This document shows positions 1 to 7,088 of a DNA stretch of 64,000 bases, one piece after another (position 1 is the first letter of the stretch; each line of letters opens with the position of its first letter). Under the pieces are notes generated by a model. That model ran no database searches, had not been told where the DNA came from, and saw only the letters and a program-made list of their open reading frames with translations. Origin of the DNA: an uncultured Bacteroidales bacterium (lineage in GTDB: Bacteria; Bacteroidota; Bacteroidia; Bacteroidales; Muribaculaceae); assembly GCA_902760865.1 (NCBI GenBank), contig CACWID010000017.1, positions 24,805 through 88,804 of the forward strand. The letters run 5' to 3'. Made by a program: the position numbers and the translations under genes.

Positions 1-4
1 CCCG

Positions 5-1126
5 ATGGTCAGCGAGCACATCAAGGGCTCTTGTGTGCTCATCACCGGTGCTTGCGGCTCCATCGGCAGCGAGATTGTGCGCCAGGTGGCCAACTACGGC
101 GCGAGCAAGATTGTCCTGTTTGACCAGGCCGAGACGCCCATGCATGACATCTCGCTGGAGATGAGGAAGAGCCACCCCAATGCACACATCGAGCTGTTCA
201 TGGGTGATGTCCGCAACCGTGCCCGACTGGAGGAGGCCTTCGTCAAGTTCCGCCCCCGTTATGTCTTCCACGCCGCTGCCTACAAGCACGTGCCCATGAT
301 GGAGATTAACCCCACCGAGGCCATCCTGGCCAATGTGATGGGTACACGCAACGTCGCCGACCTGGCCCTGAAATACAACGTCTATAAGTTTGTGATGATC
401 TCGACCGACAAGGCTGTCAATCCCACCAACGTGATGGGTTGCACCAAGCGACTGGCCGAGATTTATTGTCAATCGCTGTTCTATTACGCTCAGCGTGAGG
501 GCAAGAAGACACAATTCATCACCACGCGTTTCGGCAACGTGCTGGGCAGCAACGGTTCGGTGATTCCGCTCTTCCGCAAGCAGATTGCCGCCGGCGGCCC
601 TGTCACGGTGACGCACAAGGAGATCATCCGCTACTTCATGACCATCCCCGAGGCTTGTTCCCTGGTGCTCGAGGCCGGATGCATGGGCAGCGGTGGTGAG
701 ATTTACATCTTTGACATGGGCGAGCCGGTCAAGATCTATGACCTGGCACGGCGAATGATTTCGCTGGCGGGCCTCAAGCCTGACGTGGACATCAAGATTG
801 AGGAGATCGGCCTGCGTCCCGGCGAGAAACTCTACGAGGAGTTGCTCAACGACAAGGAGAAGACCACCGCCACGGTCAACAAGAAAATCATGATCGCCAA
901 GGTCAAGACCTATAACTACAAGGACGTGTGCGCCAACATCGACCGCATCATCCAGCTGGCTTCTGAGGGCGATGTCCATGCCATGGTCTATGCCATGAAG
1001 GAGTTTGTCCCCGAGTATAAGAGCCAGCACAGCAAGTTCGAGTCCATCGACAAGGAGATCGAGGAAGAAGAGGTGGCTGCATCGGTGTCTTCGGCTCCTG
1101 ATGCGCGTCAGCCCATTGCCGAGTGA
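5..1126 (+). CDS. Polysaccharide biosynthesis nucleotide-sugar 4,6-dehydratase, CapD/WbpM long type (3' part)
   Basis: C-terminal catalytic part of a membrane-type UDP-N-acetylhexosamine 4,6-dehydratase that starts nucleotide-sugar synthesis for surface glycans. The Rossmann motif TGACGSIG lies at residues 14-21 of the visible part. At the usual SDR Tyr-x3-Lys site the sequence is M144-x3-K148, preceded by STDKAVNPTN; a Met in place of Tyr is characteristic of the long WbpM/FlaA1 group, not the short soluble enzymes. The frame is open upstream of the first visible Met, and long members carry about 250-300 N-terminal residues with transmembrane helices, so the gene very probably begins left of the window. 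The acidic tail after residue 350 is low-complexity and probably dispensable. Family certain; substrate not determined. Confidence 0.9.
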   Translation: MVSEHIKGSCVLITGACGSIGSEIVRQVANYGASKIVLFDQAETPMHDISLEMRKSHPNAHIELFMGDVRNRARLEEAFVKFRPRYVFHAAAYKHVPMMEINPTEAILANVMGTRNVADLALKYNVYKFVMISTDKAVNPTNVMGCTKRLAEIYCQSLFYYAQREGKKTQFITTRFGNVLGSNGSVIPLFRKQIAAGGPVTVTHKEIIRYFMTIPEACSLVLEAGCMGSGGEIYIFDMGEPVKIYDLARRMISLAGLKPDVDIKIEEIGLRPGEKLYEELLNDKEKTTATVNKKIMIAKVKTYNYKDVCANIDRIIQLASEGDVHAMVYAMKEFVPEYKSQHSKFESIDKEIEEEEVAASVSSAPDARQPIAE

Positions 1127-1184
1127 GCCTGGCCGTCTAAGGCGGAACTGGCGCCGCCCGTTTTTAACCTGATGATTTGAGATT

Positions 1185-1712
1185 ATGGAGGATTTTCCTG
1201 AAAAACTGCTTGCCGACCTGCATCGTTACCTTGTGGGGCGCGGCGAGGTGGACGAGCGTCTGCCTGAATGCCCCGACGTCGAGGGCAAGTGGCCCGCCAT
1301 CGCCGAGGCCTATCTGCCTGACGGCATCCGCGAGTTTGCCGACTATCCGGTCGCCTCGTTGGGCTGGATGATGTTTATCGGCATGGCGATTGCCCGATTC
1401 TGGGACAACGACTGGCAACACTATGATGCCGTCGATGACCTGTATGCGATGCTACGCGACAAGCGGGGATATGACCACCTGGACGAGTACATCCTCGACG
1501 AGGTGCTGGACCTGCACGGTGATGATGCCGATGCCCGCCAGACCCTCGTGGGCGACTGTGCCGAGCGGGCCAAGAGGGCGCTTTTTGCCCTTGACATCGA
1601 GCCGGGTACCGTCGAGGCCTTCAAGGGCTATGTCGCCTGCCTGCAGTGCTTGTATCAGATGGGTATGGCCGTGCAGCTCAAGGCAATGGGCTACCACATG
1701 ACCAAAATGTAG
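1185..1712 (+). CDS. Conserved-looking hypothetical protein, 175 aa
   Basis: I do not recognise this protein. It has no signal peptide or membrane segment. It is rich in acidic and aromatic residues, looks mostly helical and soluble, and contains a Trp/Met-rich hydrophobic stretch (GWMMFIGMAIARFW, about residues 59-72) that could form a helical core. It lies 58 bp after the dehydratase and 48 bp before the flavoprotein gene on the same strand, so it may share their transcript. Codon use matches its GC-rich neighbours, which argues for a real resident gene. The first Met of the frame is used as start. Confidence 0.7.
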   Translation: MEDFPEKLLADLHRYLVGRGEVDERLPECPDVEGKWPAIAEAYLPDGIREFADYPVASLGWMMFIGMAIARFWDNDWQHYDAVDDLYAMLRDKRGYDHLDEYILDEVLDLHGDDADARQTLVGDCAERAKRALFALDIEPGTVEAFKGYVACLQCLYQMGMAVQLKAMGYHMTKM

Positions 1713-1760
1713 CACCTCGGCGCCGGCAACGCTATTGATAACCCCCAAAAAACTGAGATT

Positions 1761-2381
1761 ATGTCCAAAGTATTACTGATCAACGGATCGCCTCGCCAGC
1801 AGGGCAACACTTTTCTGGCTCTGAGCGAGGCGGCAAAAGCCTTGAATGAGCAAGGCATCGAGACCGAAATCGTGTGGATCGGCACTAAGCCCGTGCGGGG
1901 CTGTATCGGATGCGGCGCCTGTGCCCAGCGTGGCGACGGCCATTGTGTGTTCGGCGATGACATCTGCAACAGCGTCATCGACAAGATGAACGCCAGCGAC
2001 GGTCTCATCGTCGGCTCTCCCACCTACTACGGCACGCCCACCGGCCCCGTTCTGAGCCTTATCCACCGCATGCTCTATGCCGGAGCCCAGGTGCAGGGTA
2101 AGCCGGCCGCTGCTGTCGCCGTGTGCCGTCGTGGCGGTGCCACGGCAGCCTTCCAGACGTTGCAGCTGCCGTTCCAGATGGTGAATATGCCCCTGGCCAC
2201 GTCACAGTACTGGAACATCGTCTATGGCATGGAGCCGGGCCAGGCCCAACTCGATGCCGAGGGTATGCAGACCATGCGCGTCATGGCACGCAACATGGCC
2301 TGGATGATCAAGCAGTTCCAGTCCGGAACAGCCCCGATGCCCGAAATGGAGCCCTGGCAGGGCACACACTTCATCCGCTGA
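1761..2381 (+). CDS. NADPH-dependent FMN reductase / iron-sulfur flavoprotein family
   Basis: Flavodoxin-fold redox protein of the NADPH-dependent FMN reductase family. The phosphate-binding loop LINGSPRQQGNT is at residues 6-17. Cys48, Cys51, Cys54 and Cys62 form a C-x2-C-x2-C-x7-C cluster like that of archaeal and bacterial iron-sulfur flavoproteins, where it holds a [4Fe-4S] cluster; flavin binding is supported by GSPTYYGTPTG further on. It would act as a cytoplasmic electron carrier or reductase, partner unknown. Its TGA stop overlaps the ATG of the following methyltransferase (TGATG), so the two are probably translationally coupled. Confidence 0.85.
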   Translation: MSKVLLINGSPRQQGNTFLALSEAAKALNEQGIETEIVWIGTKPVRGCIGCGACAQRGDGHCVFGDDICNSVIDKMNASDGLIVGSPTYYGTPTGPVLSLIHRMLYAGAQVQGKPAAAVAVCRRGGATAAFQTLQLPFQMVNMPLATSQYWNIVYGMEPGQAQLDAEGMQTMRVMARNMAWMIKQFQSGTAPMPEMEPWQGTHFIR

Positions 2382-3091
2382 TGAGAGAGAATCAAGACCC
2401 GATGGGACACGCCATTGCCGACTACCATGCCACGGGCAGGGCGGCCAGGCTGCGTGTGCTCTCGCTGAAGTTCGACGAGGACGAGATTCCCGTGCCGATG
2501 TTGTTCCGCCAGTTTGACGAGATGCCGGCCATCGAACAGGAGGCGCTGCAAACGGCTAACGGACACATCCTCGACGTGGGAGCTGGTGCCGGTTGCCACT
2601 CGCTGGCATTGCAGGCCATGGAAAAGCGTGTCACGGCCATCGATATCTCCCCGCTGGCGGTAGCGACGATGCGGCAGCGCGGTGTCCATGACGTTCGGGA
2701 GCAGGATTTCTTTACCCTCGACGGACAGTTTGATACCATCCTGATGCTGATGAACGGCATCGGCATTGTGGGCACGCTCAGCCGCATGGATGCCTTCTTC
2801 ATGCAGGTGGATCATCTGCTTGCCCCGGGTGGACAGGTGCTGTGCGATTCCAGCGACCTGTGCTTCCTCTATGAGGACGAGGACGGCATTATCGACCTGA
2901 CGGGAGTCGAGGGGTATTACGGCGAGGTGACTTACCAGATGCAGTACAAGTCCATCAAGGGCGAGCACTTCCCCTGGCTGTTCATCGACCCCGAGACCCT
3001 GCGCGAGCAGGCGGCCGCCCATGGCTATCACTGCGACATACTCGTCCGCGGCGAGCACTACGATTACCTCGCCCGCCTCACCCGCCGTTAA
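2381..3091 (+). CDS. Class I SAM-dependent methyltransferase
   Basis: Methyltransferase of 236 aa with the SAM-binding motif ILDVGAGAGCHS at residues 63-74, an acidic residue at the end of strand 2 (VTAIDISPLAV) and a post-motif LLAPGGQVL, as in methyltransferase_11/25-type enzymes. The frame is open further upstream, but the start at 2381 is preferred because it overlaps the stop of the preceding flavoprotein gene (TGATG) and gives a normal family length. Substrate unknown. The gene ends at a structured convergent intergenic region opposite recA. Confidence 0.85.
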   Translation: MRENQDPMGHAIADYHATGRAARLRVLSLKFDEDEIPVPMLFRQFDEMPAIEQEALQTANGHILDVGAGAGCHSLALQAMEKRVTAIDISPLAVATMRQRGVHDVREQDFFTLDGQFDTILMLMNGIGIVGTLSRMDAFFMQVDHLLAPGGQVLCDSSDLCFLYEDEDGIIDLTGVEGYYGEVTYQMQYKSIKGEHFPWLFIDPETLREQAAAHGYHCDILVRGEHYDYLARLTRR

Positions 3092-3100
3092 CTAAAAAAC

Positions 3101-3190
3101 AACTGAACAATCTGGTTTTTCTGATTGGCAGCAGATGCCCATTTTTACGGGAGTTTGTTGCCTTAATCAGATGATTCGGACTGTTCAGTT
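3101..3190. terminator. Nested inverted repeats between convergent genes
   Basis: The arms AACTGAACA (3101-3109) and TGTTCAGTT (3182-3190) are perfectly complementary, and ATCTG (3110-3114) can pair with CAGAT (3169-3173). Inside, CTGATTGGCA (3121-3130) pairs with TGCC-tt-AATCAG (3159-3170), which competes partly with the outer extension. The element lies between the ends of the methyltransferase and recA genes and could stop transcription from both sides, though it lacks a clear U-run. Confidence 0.5.
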
Positions 3191-3228
3191 GCTTTAATAA
3201 AGGTTTTTCACGGTATCGGATTAAAGGT

Positions 3229-4335
3229 TTATGCGGTGGCTTGCAGCAGGGCGGCAATGGCGTCGGCAGTCTCCGGATTGTCTATGAGGAACTGCTTGGC
3301 GGCCTCGCGGCCCTGACCCAGGCGCATGTCCTGCCAGCTGAACCAGGCTCCGCTCTTCTTGATCACGCCTGCCTCGACGCCCATGTCGATGAGTTCGCTC
3401 TCACGGCTGATGCCGTGACCGTAGATGATGTCGAACTCCGACTTGCGGAAGGGTGGGGCGACCTTGTTCTTCACGACCTTCACGCGGGTCTGGGCACCGA
3501 GCACCCGTTCGCCGTCCTTGATGTGTGCCAGGCGGCGGATGTCGAGCCTGACGCTGCTGTAGAACTTCAGCGCGTTGCCGCCGGTGGTCGTCTCGGGGTT
3601 GCCGAACATCACGCCCAGCTTCTCGCGCAGCTGGTTGATGAAGATGCAGCACGTGCGTGTCTTAGCAATGGTTGCAGTTAATTTCCTCAGGGCTTGGCTC
3701 ATCAGGCGTGCCTGCAGGCCCATCTTGCTCTCGCCCATCTCGCCCTCGATTTCGGCCTTGGGGGTGAGGGCGGCGACGCTGTCGATGACGATGACGTCAA
3801 TGGCGGCACTGCGGATGAGCTGGTCGGCAATTTCCAGGGCCTGCTCGCCGTTGTCGGGCTGCGAGATCCACAGGTTGCGCGTGTTCACGCCGACGGCCTC
3901 GGCATAGCTGCGGTCAAAGGCGTGTTCCGCGTCGATATAGGCGGCGATACCGCCCATCTGCTGCGCCTGGGCGATGGCATGCAGCGCCAGCGTGGTCTTG
4001 CCGGAAGCCTCGGGACCGTAGATCTCGATGATGCGCCCACGCGGATAGCCGCCCACGCCCAGGGCACGGTCCAGGCCGATGGACCCTGTGGGGATGACAT
4101 CCACGTCCTCGATGCTCTCGTCGTTCATGCGCATGATGGCGCAGGTACCGAAGGCCTTCTCGATCTTGGCCACCGCATTCTGCATCACTTGCAGCTTCAT
4201 GGGGTCCACCTCCACGGTGCGTTGGGTGTGGGGTGCCACCTCAGCCACCTGGTTGCTCACAATGTCGGGCGTGGCGATACTCAGCACCTGCTGCCCGTCG
4301 ATCAATACATCTTGTTTTAAAATCTGCTCAGTCAT
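3229..4335 (-). CDS. recA: Recombinase RecA
   Basis: DNA-dependent ATPase for homologous strand exchange and LexA/UmuD-type co-protease function. Walker A is GPEASGKT at residues 107-114. The LIRSSAIDV-like core reads [18 protein letters not shown] (Walker B), followed by loop L1/L2 regions [14 protein letters not shown] and [15 protein letters not shown]. The C-terminal acidic tail is short. The first Met gives about 25-30 residues more at the N-terminus than most RecA proteins; Met46 (ATG at 4200) is an alternative start that fits the family better. The usual GKGSIM at the end of the N-terminal domain reads GTCAIM. A 14-bp tandem repeat lies just upstream. Confidence 0.97.
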   Translation of the reverse strand: MTEQILKQDVLIDGQQVLSIATPDIVSNQVAEVAPHTQRTVEVDPMKLQVMQNAVAKIEKAFGTCAIMRMNDESIEDVDVIPTGSIGLDRALGVGGYPRGRIIEIYGPEASGKTTLALHAIAQAQQMGGIAAYIDAEHAFDRSYAEAVGVNTRNLWISQPDNGEQALEIADQLIRSAAIDVIVIDSVAALTPKAEIEGEMGESKMGLQARLMSQALRKLTATIAKTRTCCIFINQLREKLGVMFGNPETTTGGNALKFYSSVRLDIRRLAHIKDGERVLGAQTRVKVVKNKVAPPFRKSEFDIIYGHGISRESELIDMGVEAGVIKKSGAWFSWQDMRLGQGREAAKQFLIDNPETADAIAALLQATA

Positions 4336-4580
4336 AGTTGTTAGTTTTTAGTCATTAGTCGCTAGTCATTAGTCGCTAGTCAATAATCGCTAGTCGTTTG
4401 TTGTTAGTTGTTGTTAAGGACTTTAGGGGCTTTAAGGTCTTTAATGACCTTGTTGACCCAGGGACGGCCTTCAACCTTTTCACGCTGCAAAATAACAATA
4501 ATCGAGTGCCGAAAATCGGCACTGCTAATAGAAAGAAAGTTAAACCTGGCTATCTGCCGCTGACTTTCCCTAAGAATACT
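4336..4580. other. Non-coding recA upstream region
   Basis: Besides the tandem repeat it holds TTTAA-rich short repeats (CTTTAGGGGCTTTAAGGTCTTTAA, 4421-4444) and, on the minus strand, TTATTTTGCAGCG near 4485-4500, a near match to a Bacteroidetes -7 element. With the non-coding left end of the adjacent IS the gene-free stretch runs to 4762. No open reading frame here looks coding. Confidence 0.5.
4351..4392. repeat. Three tandem copies of a 14-bp unit upstream of recA
   Basis: GTCATTAGTCGCTA occurs at 4351-4364 and 4365-4378, and as GTCAATAATCGCTA at 4379-4392. The array begins 16 bp upstream of the annotated recA start, so it would lie in the leader or promoter region. Confidence 0.85.
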
Positions 4581-4762
4581 TGACAGATTTGAGAGCGATT
4601 AACTAAGTTGGTTTACACTATTTTTATCGTTCGCCTAAACCGGGTTGACAGTTTGGCGGTTTTATCACTGAATGGGTTTACAGCTCTCGAGGTTTCCCTG
4701 ATTGGGTTTACAGCGCAAAGGACGGCTGTCAGCTTCGCTTTTTTCCCATGGCTAAGAAAACC

Positions 4763-5686
4763 CTATGTAGGCGCGGGCCTTTCCTCCCAGGGGTTGCGCC
4801 AGCATCGTTTCTGCGGGCCCGATTGGCGGTGGACCACATCGGGCGTTTTCATGCCGATGCTGCGATGCGGCCGACGGGTGTTGTAGAACTCTATTATTCT
4901 GCGCAGTTCGGTGCGGCACGTGTCCATATCAGGTATCCGCATCTTGTAGAGCCACTCGGTCTTCAGTATTCCGTTGGCGCGTTCGGCGATGGCGTTCTCA
5001 AGGGGATCGCCGCTCTGGGTCATGCTTTCGGCGATGGCGTTCTCAAGGGGATCGCCGCTCTGGGTCATGCTTATCATGATGTTATGCTTCCTGAGCTCCT
5101 TGACGTAGGCATAACTGCAGTACTGGCAGCCCCTGTCGGAGTGGTGGATCAGCCAGGATGATGTCTCGCCGTCAATTGTGGACAGCGCCATCCTCAATGC
5201 CGCCAGCGGATAGCAGGTCTCCAGCGTTGGCCCGATGGCCCATCCCATAATCCTGTGCGAATAGGCATCGGTGACGAGCGACAGGTAGCACACGCCTTCT
5301 TCAGTCTCAACATACGTTATGTCGCTGACCCATATCTCGTTGGGCCGCGACGGAACGATGTCGCGTATCAGGTTGTCATACTTGCGGAAAGGATGGTCCG
5401 AGTCCGTCGTCTTGTAGTGGCGACGGCGCTTGATCTGCACCATCAGCCCGTGCTTGCGCATGATCTCGATGAACGCGTCACGGCCTGGCATGCTGCCGGT
5501 TGACTCGAACAGGTTCTTGATGATCAGATAAAGCTTCACGCAGCCTAAGCCCGGGTTGGACTCGCGCAGGTCCCTTGCCTTCTCCACAATCAGCGGCTCG
5601 ATGGCCTCATTGGCAAAAGCCTTGTTCTCACGGTGCTTGTAAAACGCCTGTCTGCTGTAACCAAACAGCCCGGTAAGAGTGCCCAA
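4763..5686 (-). CDS. IS3-family transposase OrfB (DDE integrase domain), with internal duplication
   Basis: Catalytic half of the transposase. It has the HTH_21-like region and an rve integrase core with D in VSDITYV, D in IHHSDRGCQY and E in LENAIAE. The segment SMTQSGDPLENAIAE occurs twice in a row; the first copy keeps 35 residues between the second D and the E (D35E), but the Arg that normally follows the Glu is displaced by the second copy. The TTG at 5686 is the first possible start in this frame, but the frame is open upstream into orfA, so the active protein would come from -1 frameshifting at the A7 run (5737-5743) giving an OrfAB fusion. Confidence 0.9.
   Translation of the reverse strand: MGTLTGLFGYSRQAFYKHRENKAFANEAIEPLIVEKARDLRESNPGLGCVKLYLIIKNLFESTGSMPGRDAFIEIMRKHGLMVQIKRRRHYKTTDSDHPFRKYDNLIRDIVPSRPNEIWVSDITYVETEEGVCYLSLVTDAYSHRIMGWAIGPTLETCYPLAALRMALSTIDGETSSWLIHHSDRGCQYCSYAYVKELRKHNIMISMTQSGDPLENAIAESMTQSGDPLENAIAERANGILKTEWLYKMRIPDMDTCRTELRRIIEFYNTRRPHRSIGMKTPDVVHRQSGPQKRCWRNPWEERPAPT
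4982..5071. repeat. 45-bp perfect tandem duplication within the transposase gene
   Basis: Positions 4982-5026 are repeated exactly at 5027-5071. It is in frame and duplicates 15 residues including the third catalytic acid of the DDE triad. Confidence 0.95.
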
Positions 5687-5718
5687 ACCGTTCTTGGGGC
5701 ACTCCTGCCGGAGCAGAC

Positions 5719-6165
5719 TTACTGTTTGGTGCCAGATTTTTTTCTTATTGGGATGTTGAATGTCTCCTCGGCCACATCTATCATCTTGCTGTAGGCCTTG
5801 GCACGGAGTTCCTCCATCTCGGCGCGTTTCTCTGCCTGACGAAGCCGCTCCTTCAGTTCCCTGATCTGGTCATCCTTGCTTTTGTTGGCCATATCTGAAG
5901 GGTTTACATTATTTTCCTGCAAAGATAGCGATTGTGCTTCACTTATGTGTGAAGCCAGCCAGGAAAAAAACGTCGCCTCGGTATTGATCATGTATTTGTC
6001 CATGATCTGCCTTACCGTGAATTTCCCTGTGAGAAACTCACGCACAATCTCTACTCGTTCGTCAGGGTCATACCGACGAATCAACTTTTTGACTCGGTGG
6101 GTCGTGCTACGACCTGTCTTGGGGTCCACCTCCGTTACAGTGGATCGTTGTACAAATTCTTGCAT
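5719..6165 (-). CDS. IS3-family transposase OrfA (helix-turn-helix)
   Basis: DNA-binding part of the IS transposase, 148 aa. Residues 30-70 form a helix-turn-helix of the transposase_8/HTH_28 type (DERVEIVREFLTGKFTVRQIM). Residues 95-130 form a Lys/Glu-rich coiled coil (DQIRELKERLRQAEKRAEM) suited to dimerisation. The gene ends in AGA AAA AAA TCT, whose A7 run can promote -1 slippage into orfB. Confidence 0.9.
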   Translation of the reverse strand: MQEFVQRSTVTEVDPKTGRSTTHRVKKLIRRYDPDERVEIVREFLTGKFTVRQIMDKYMINTEATFFSWLASHISEAQSLSLQENNVNPSDMANKSKDDQIRELKERLRQAEKRAEMEELRAKAYSKMIDVAEETFNIPIRKKSGTKQ

Positions 6166-6215
6166 TTGGCAATCTCTTTTTGCCTCTCGAATCTGTCAAC
6201 TTTTTTCAGTTCAAG

Positions 6216-7088
6216 TCATTGATCGCTCTCAGAGGAAAAGGCGCCTCTATTATCATAGAAGTTGCCTAAAGAATCATCGGGCAAATAGCGAATATAGTTC
6301 GTAAAGATGGTTCGATCATGTTTAATGCTCTTTTTTTTGTTGGCTATTATATATGTCACAGAGGCATCAACATTATTCCTCGTTTTCAGAATTTGCTTAA
6401 TATTAAGCCTTATATCGTCCCAGCCGGGTTCTATCTGATTAGCTTCATTTGGATTAAATCTCAAACATACAATTACAATATTTAGTTTAGAATCTTTTAA
6501 TTCTGAAGCTAGTTTCAAGATCAAACTATATATATTGTTTTCATACCTGTGGTTCCTTTGATTTAGCAGAATAAAAGCATCACGAATAATAATATCAGTA
6601 CATGGTCTAATATAAGGGATTAAAGGAGACCAGTTATTTGTGGCTCTAAAGTGTCTATCAGTGAGAGAAGAAATGTATTTTGTGTCTTCATCGATGATCA
6701 GTTTGCTGAGAACCTCTATTTCATTCCCAATTATGCCAGCCATCACACCCTTCCCAAAACTGACTTCATTTATCTTTTCATCATCTAGCAGAAATATTGA
6801 TGAGTGTTCTTCTTTGTCTAAGTCTGATACAAATGAATCACTATCAGTTATTGGCTCAAAAGAAAAAACTTCTGGATTACAATCAGGAAATTTTTTAGCG
6901 CCAGAAGTCATTGTCGTCAACCAACTGACACACAATGGACTTGTCTGAAACTCGGCCATATTCATATTGAGAAAAACGTCCATTTGCTTTTTGAGCATAT
7001 CATTGCACAACTCAAAACGGGCTTCATCTTTAGAACGTTGACTAATGAACGACTCAAAGTTAGCTCTATCAAAATAAACTCTCATCAT
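6216..7088 (-). CDS. Unrecognised putative effector coupled to an AAA ATPase
   Basis: Protein of 290 aa with no family that I can name. It has no signal peptide or membrane helix. The C-terminal half (about 155-275) is the most structured: RPCTDIIIRDAFILL (D165, D170 in a predicted strand), a strand LNIVIVCLRF, a strand VTYIIAN and then KHDRTIFTNY (H257-D258-R259). The spacing of strands and the HDR motif recalls PLD-like or MIT-C-like folds and some nucleases, but this is only an impression. Its ATG overlaps the ATPase stop (ATGA), so the two are translated as a pair. The stop lies 18 bp from the IS end. In context it is the likely effector of a defence operon. Confidence 0.8.
   Translation of the reverse strand: MMRVYFDRANFESFISQRSKDEARFELCNDMLKKQMDVFLNMNMAEFQTSPLCVSWLTTMTSGAKKFPDCNPEVFSFEPITDSDSFVSDLDKEEHSSIFLLDDEKINEVSFGKGVMAGIIGNEIEVLSKLIIDEDTKYISSLTDRHFRATNNWSPLIPYIRPCTDIIIRDAFILLNQRNHRYENNIYSLILKLASELKDSKLNIVIVCLRFNPNEANQIEPGWDDIRLNIKQILKTRNNVDASVTYIIANKKKSIKHDRTIFTNYIRYLPDDSLGNFYDNRGAFSSESDQ

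Larger units (their letters stand above)
4581..6198 (-). mobile_element. IS3-family insertion sequence, 1618 bp
   Basis: The left end TGACAGATTTGAGAG (4581-4595) and right end CTCTCGAATCTGTCA (6184-6198) are inverted repeats with one mismatch. Both ends follow the TG...CA rule. The element is flanked by the direct triplet ACT (4578-4580 and 6199-6201), a 3-bp target duplication normal for IS3. It carries orfA and orfB on the minus strand with an A7 slippage run in their overlap. About 180 bp at the orfB end are non-coding and contain several GGTTTACA motifs. The orfB active-site region has a 45-bp tandem duplication, so the copy may be inactive. Confidence 0.93.

Noticed and set aside
4398-4583. 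61-codon frame left of the IS
   Set aside because: Ends at the IS junction, AT-rich low-quality product, no homology recognised.
6216-7088. Reading the putative effector as the DUF4435 nuclease of PARIS
   Set aside because: The Toprim pattern (hydrophobic-EGxxD, then DxD) is absent; this pattern is present instead in the unrelated gene at 28034.
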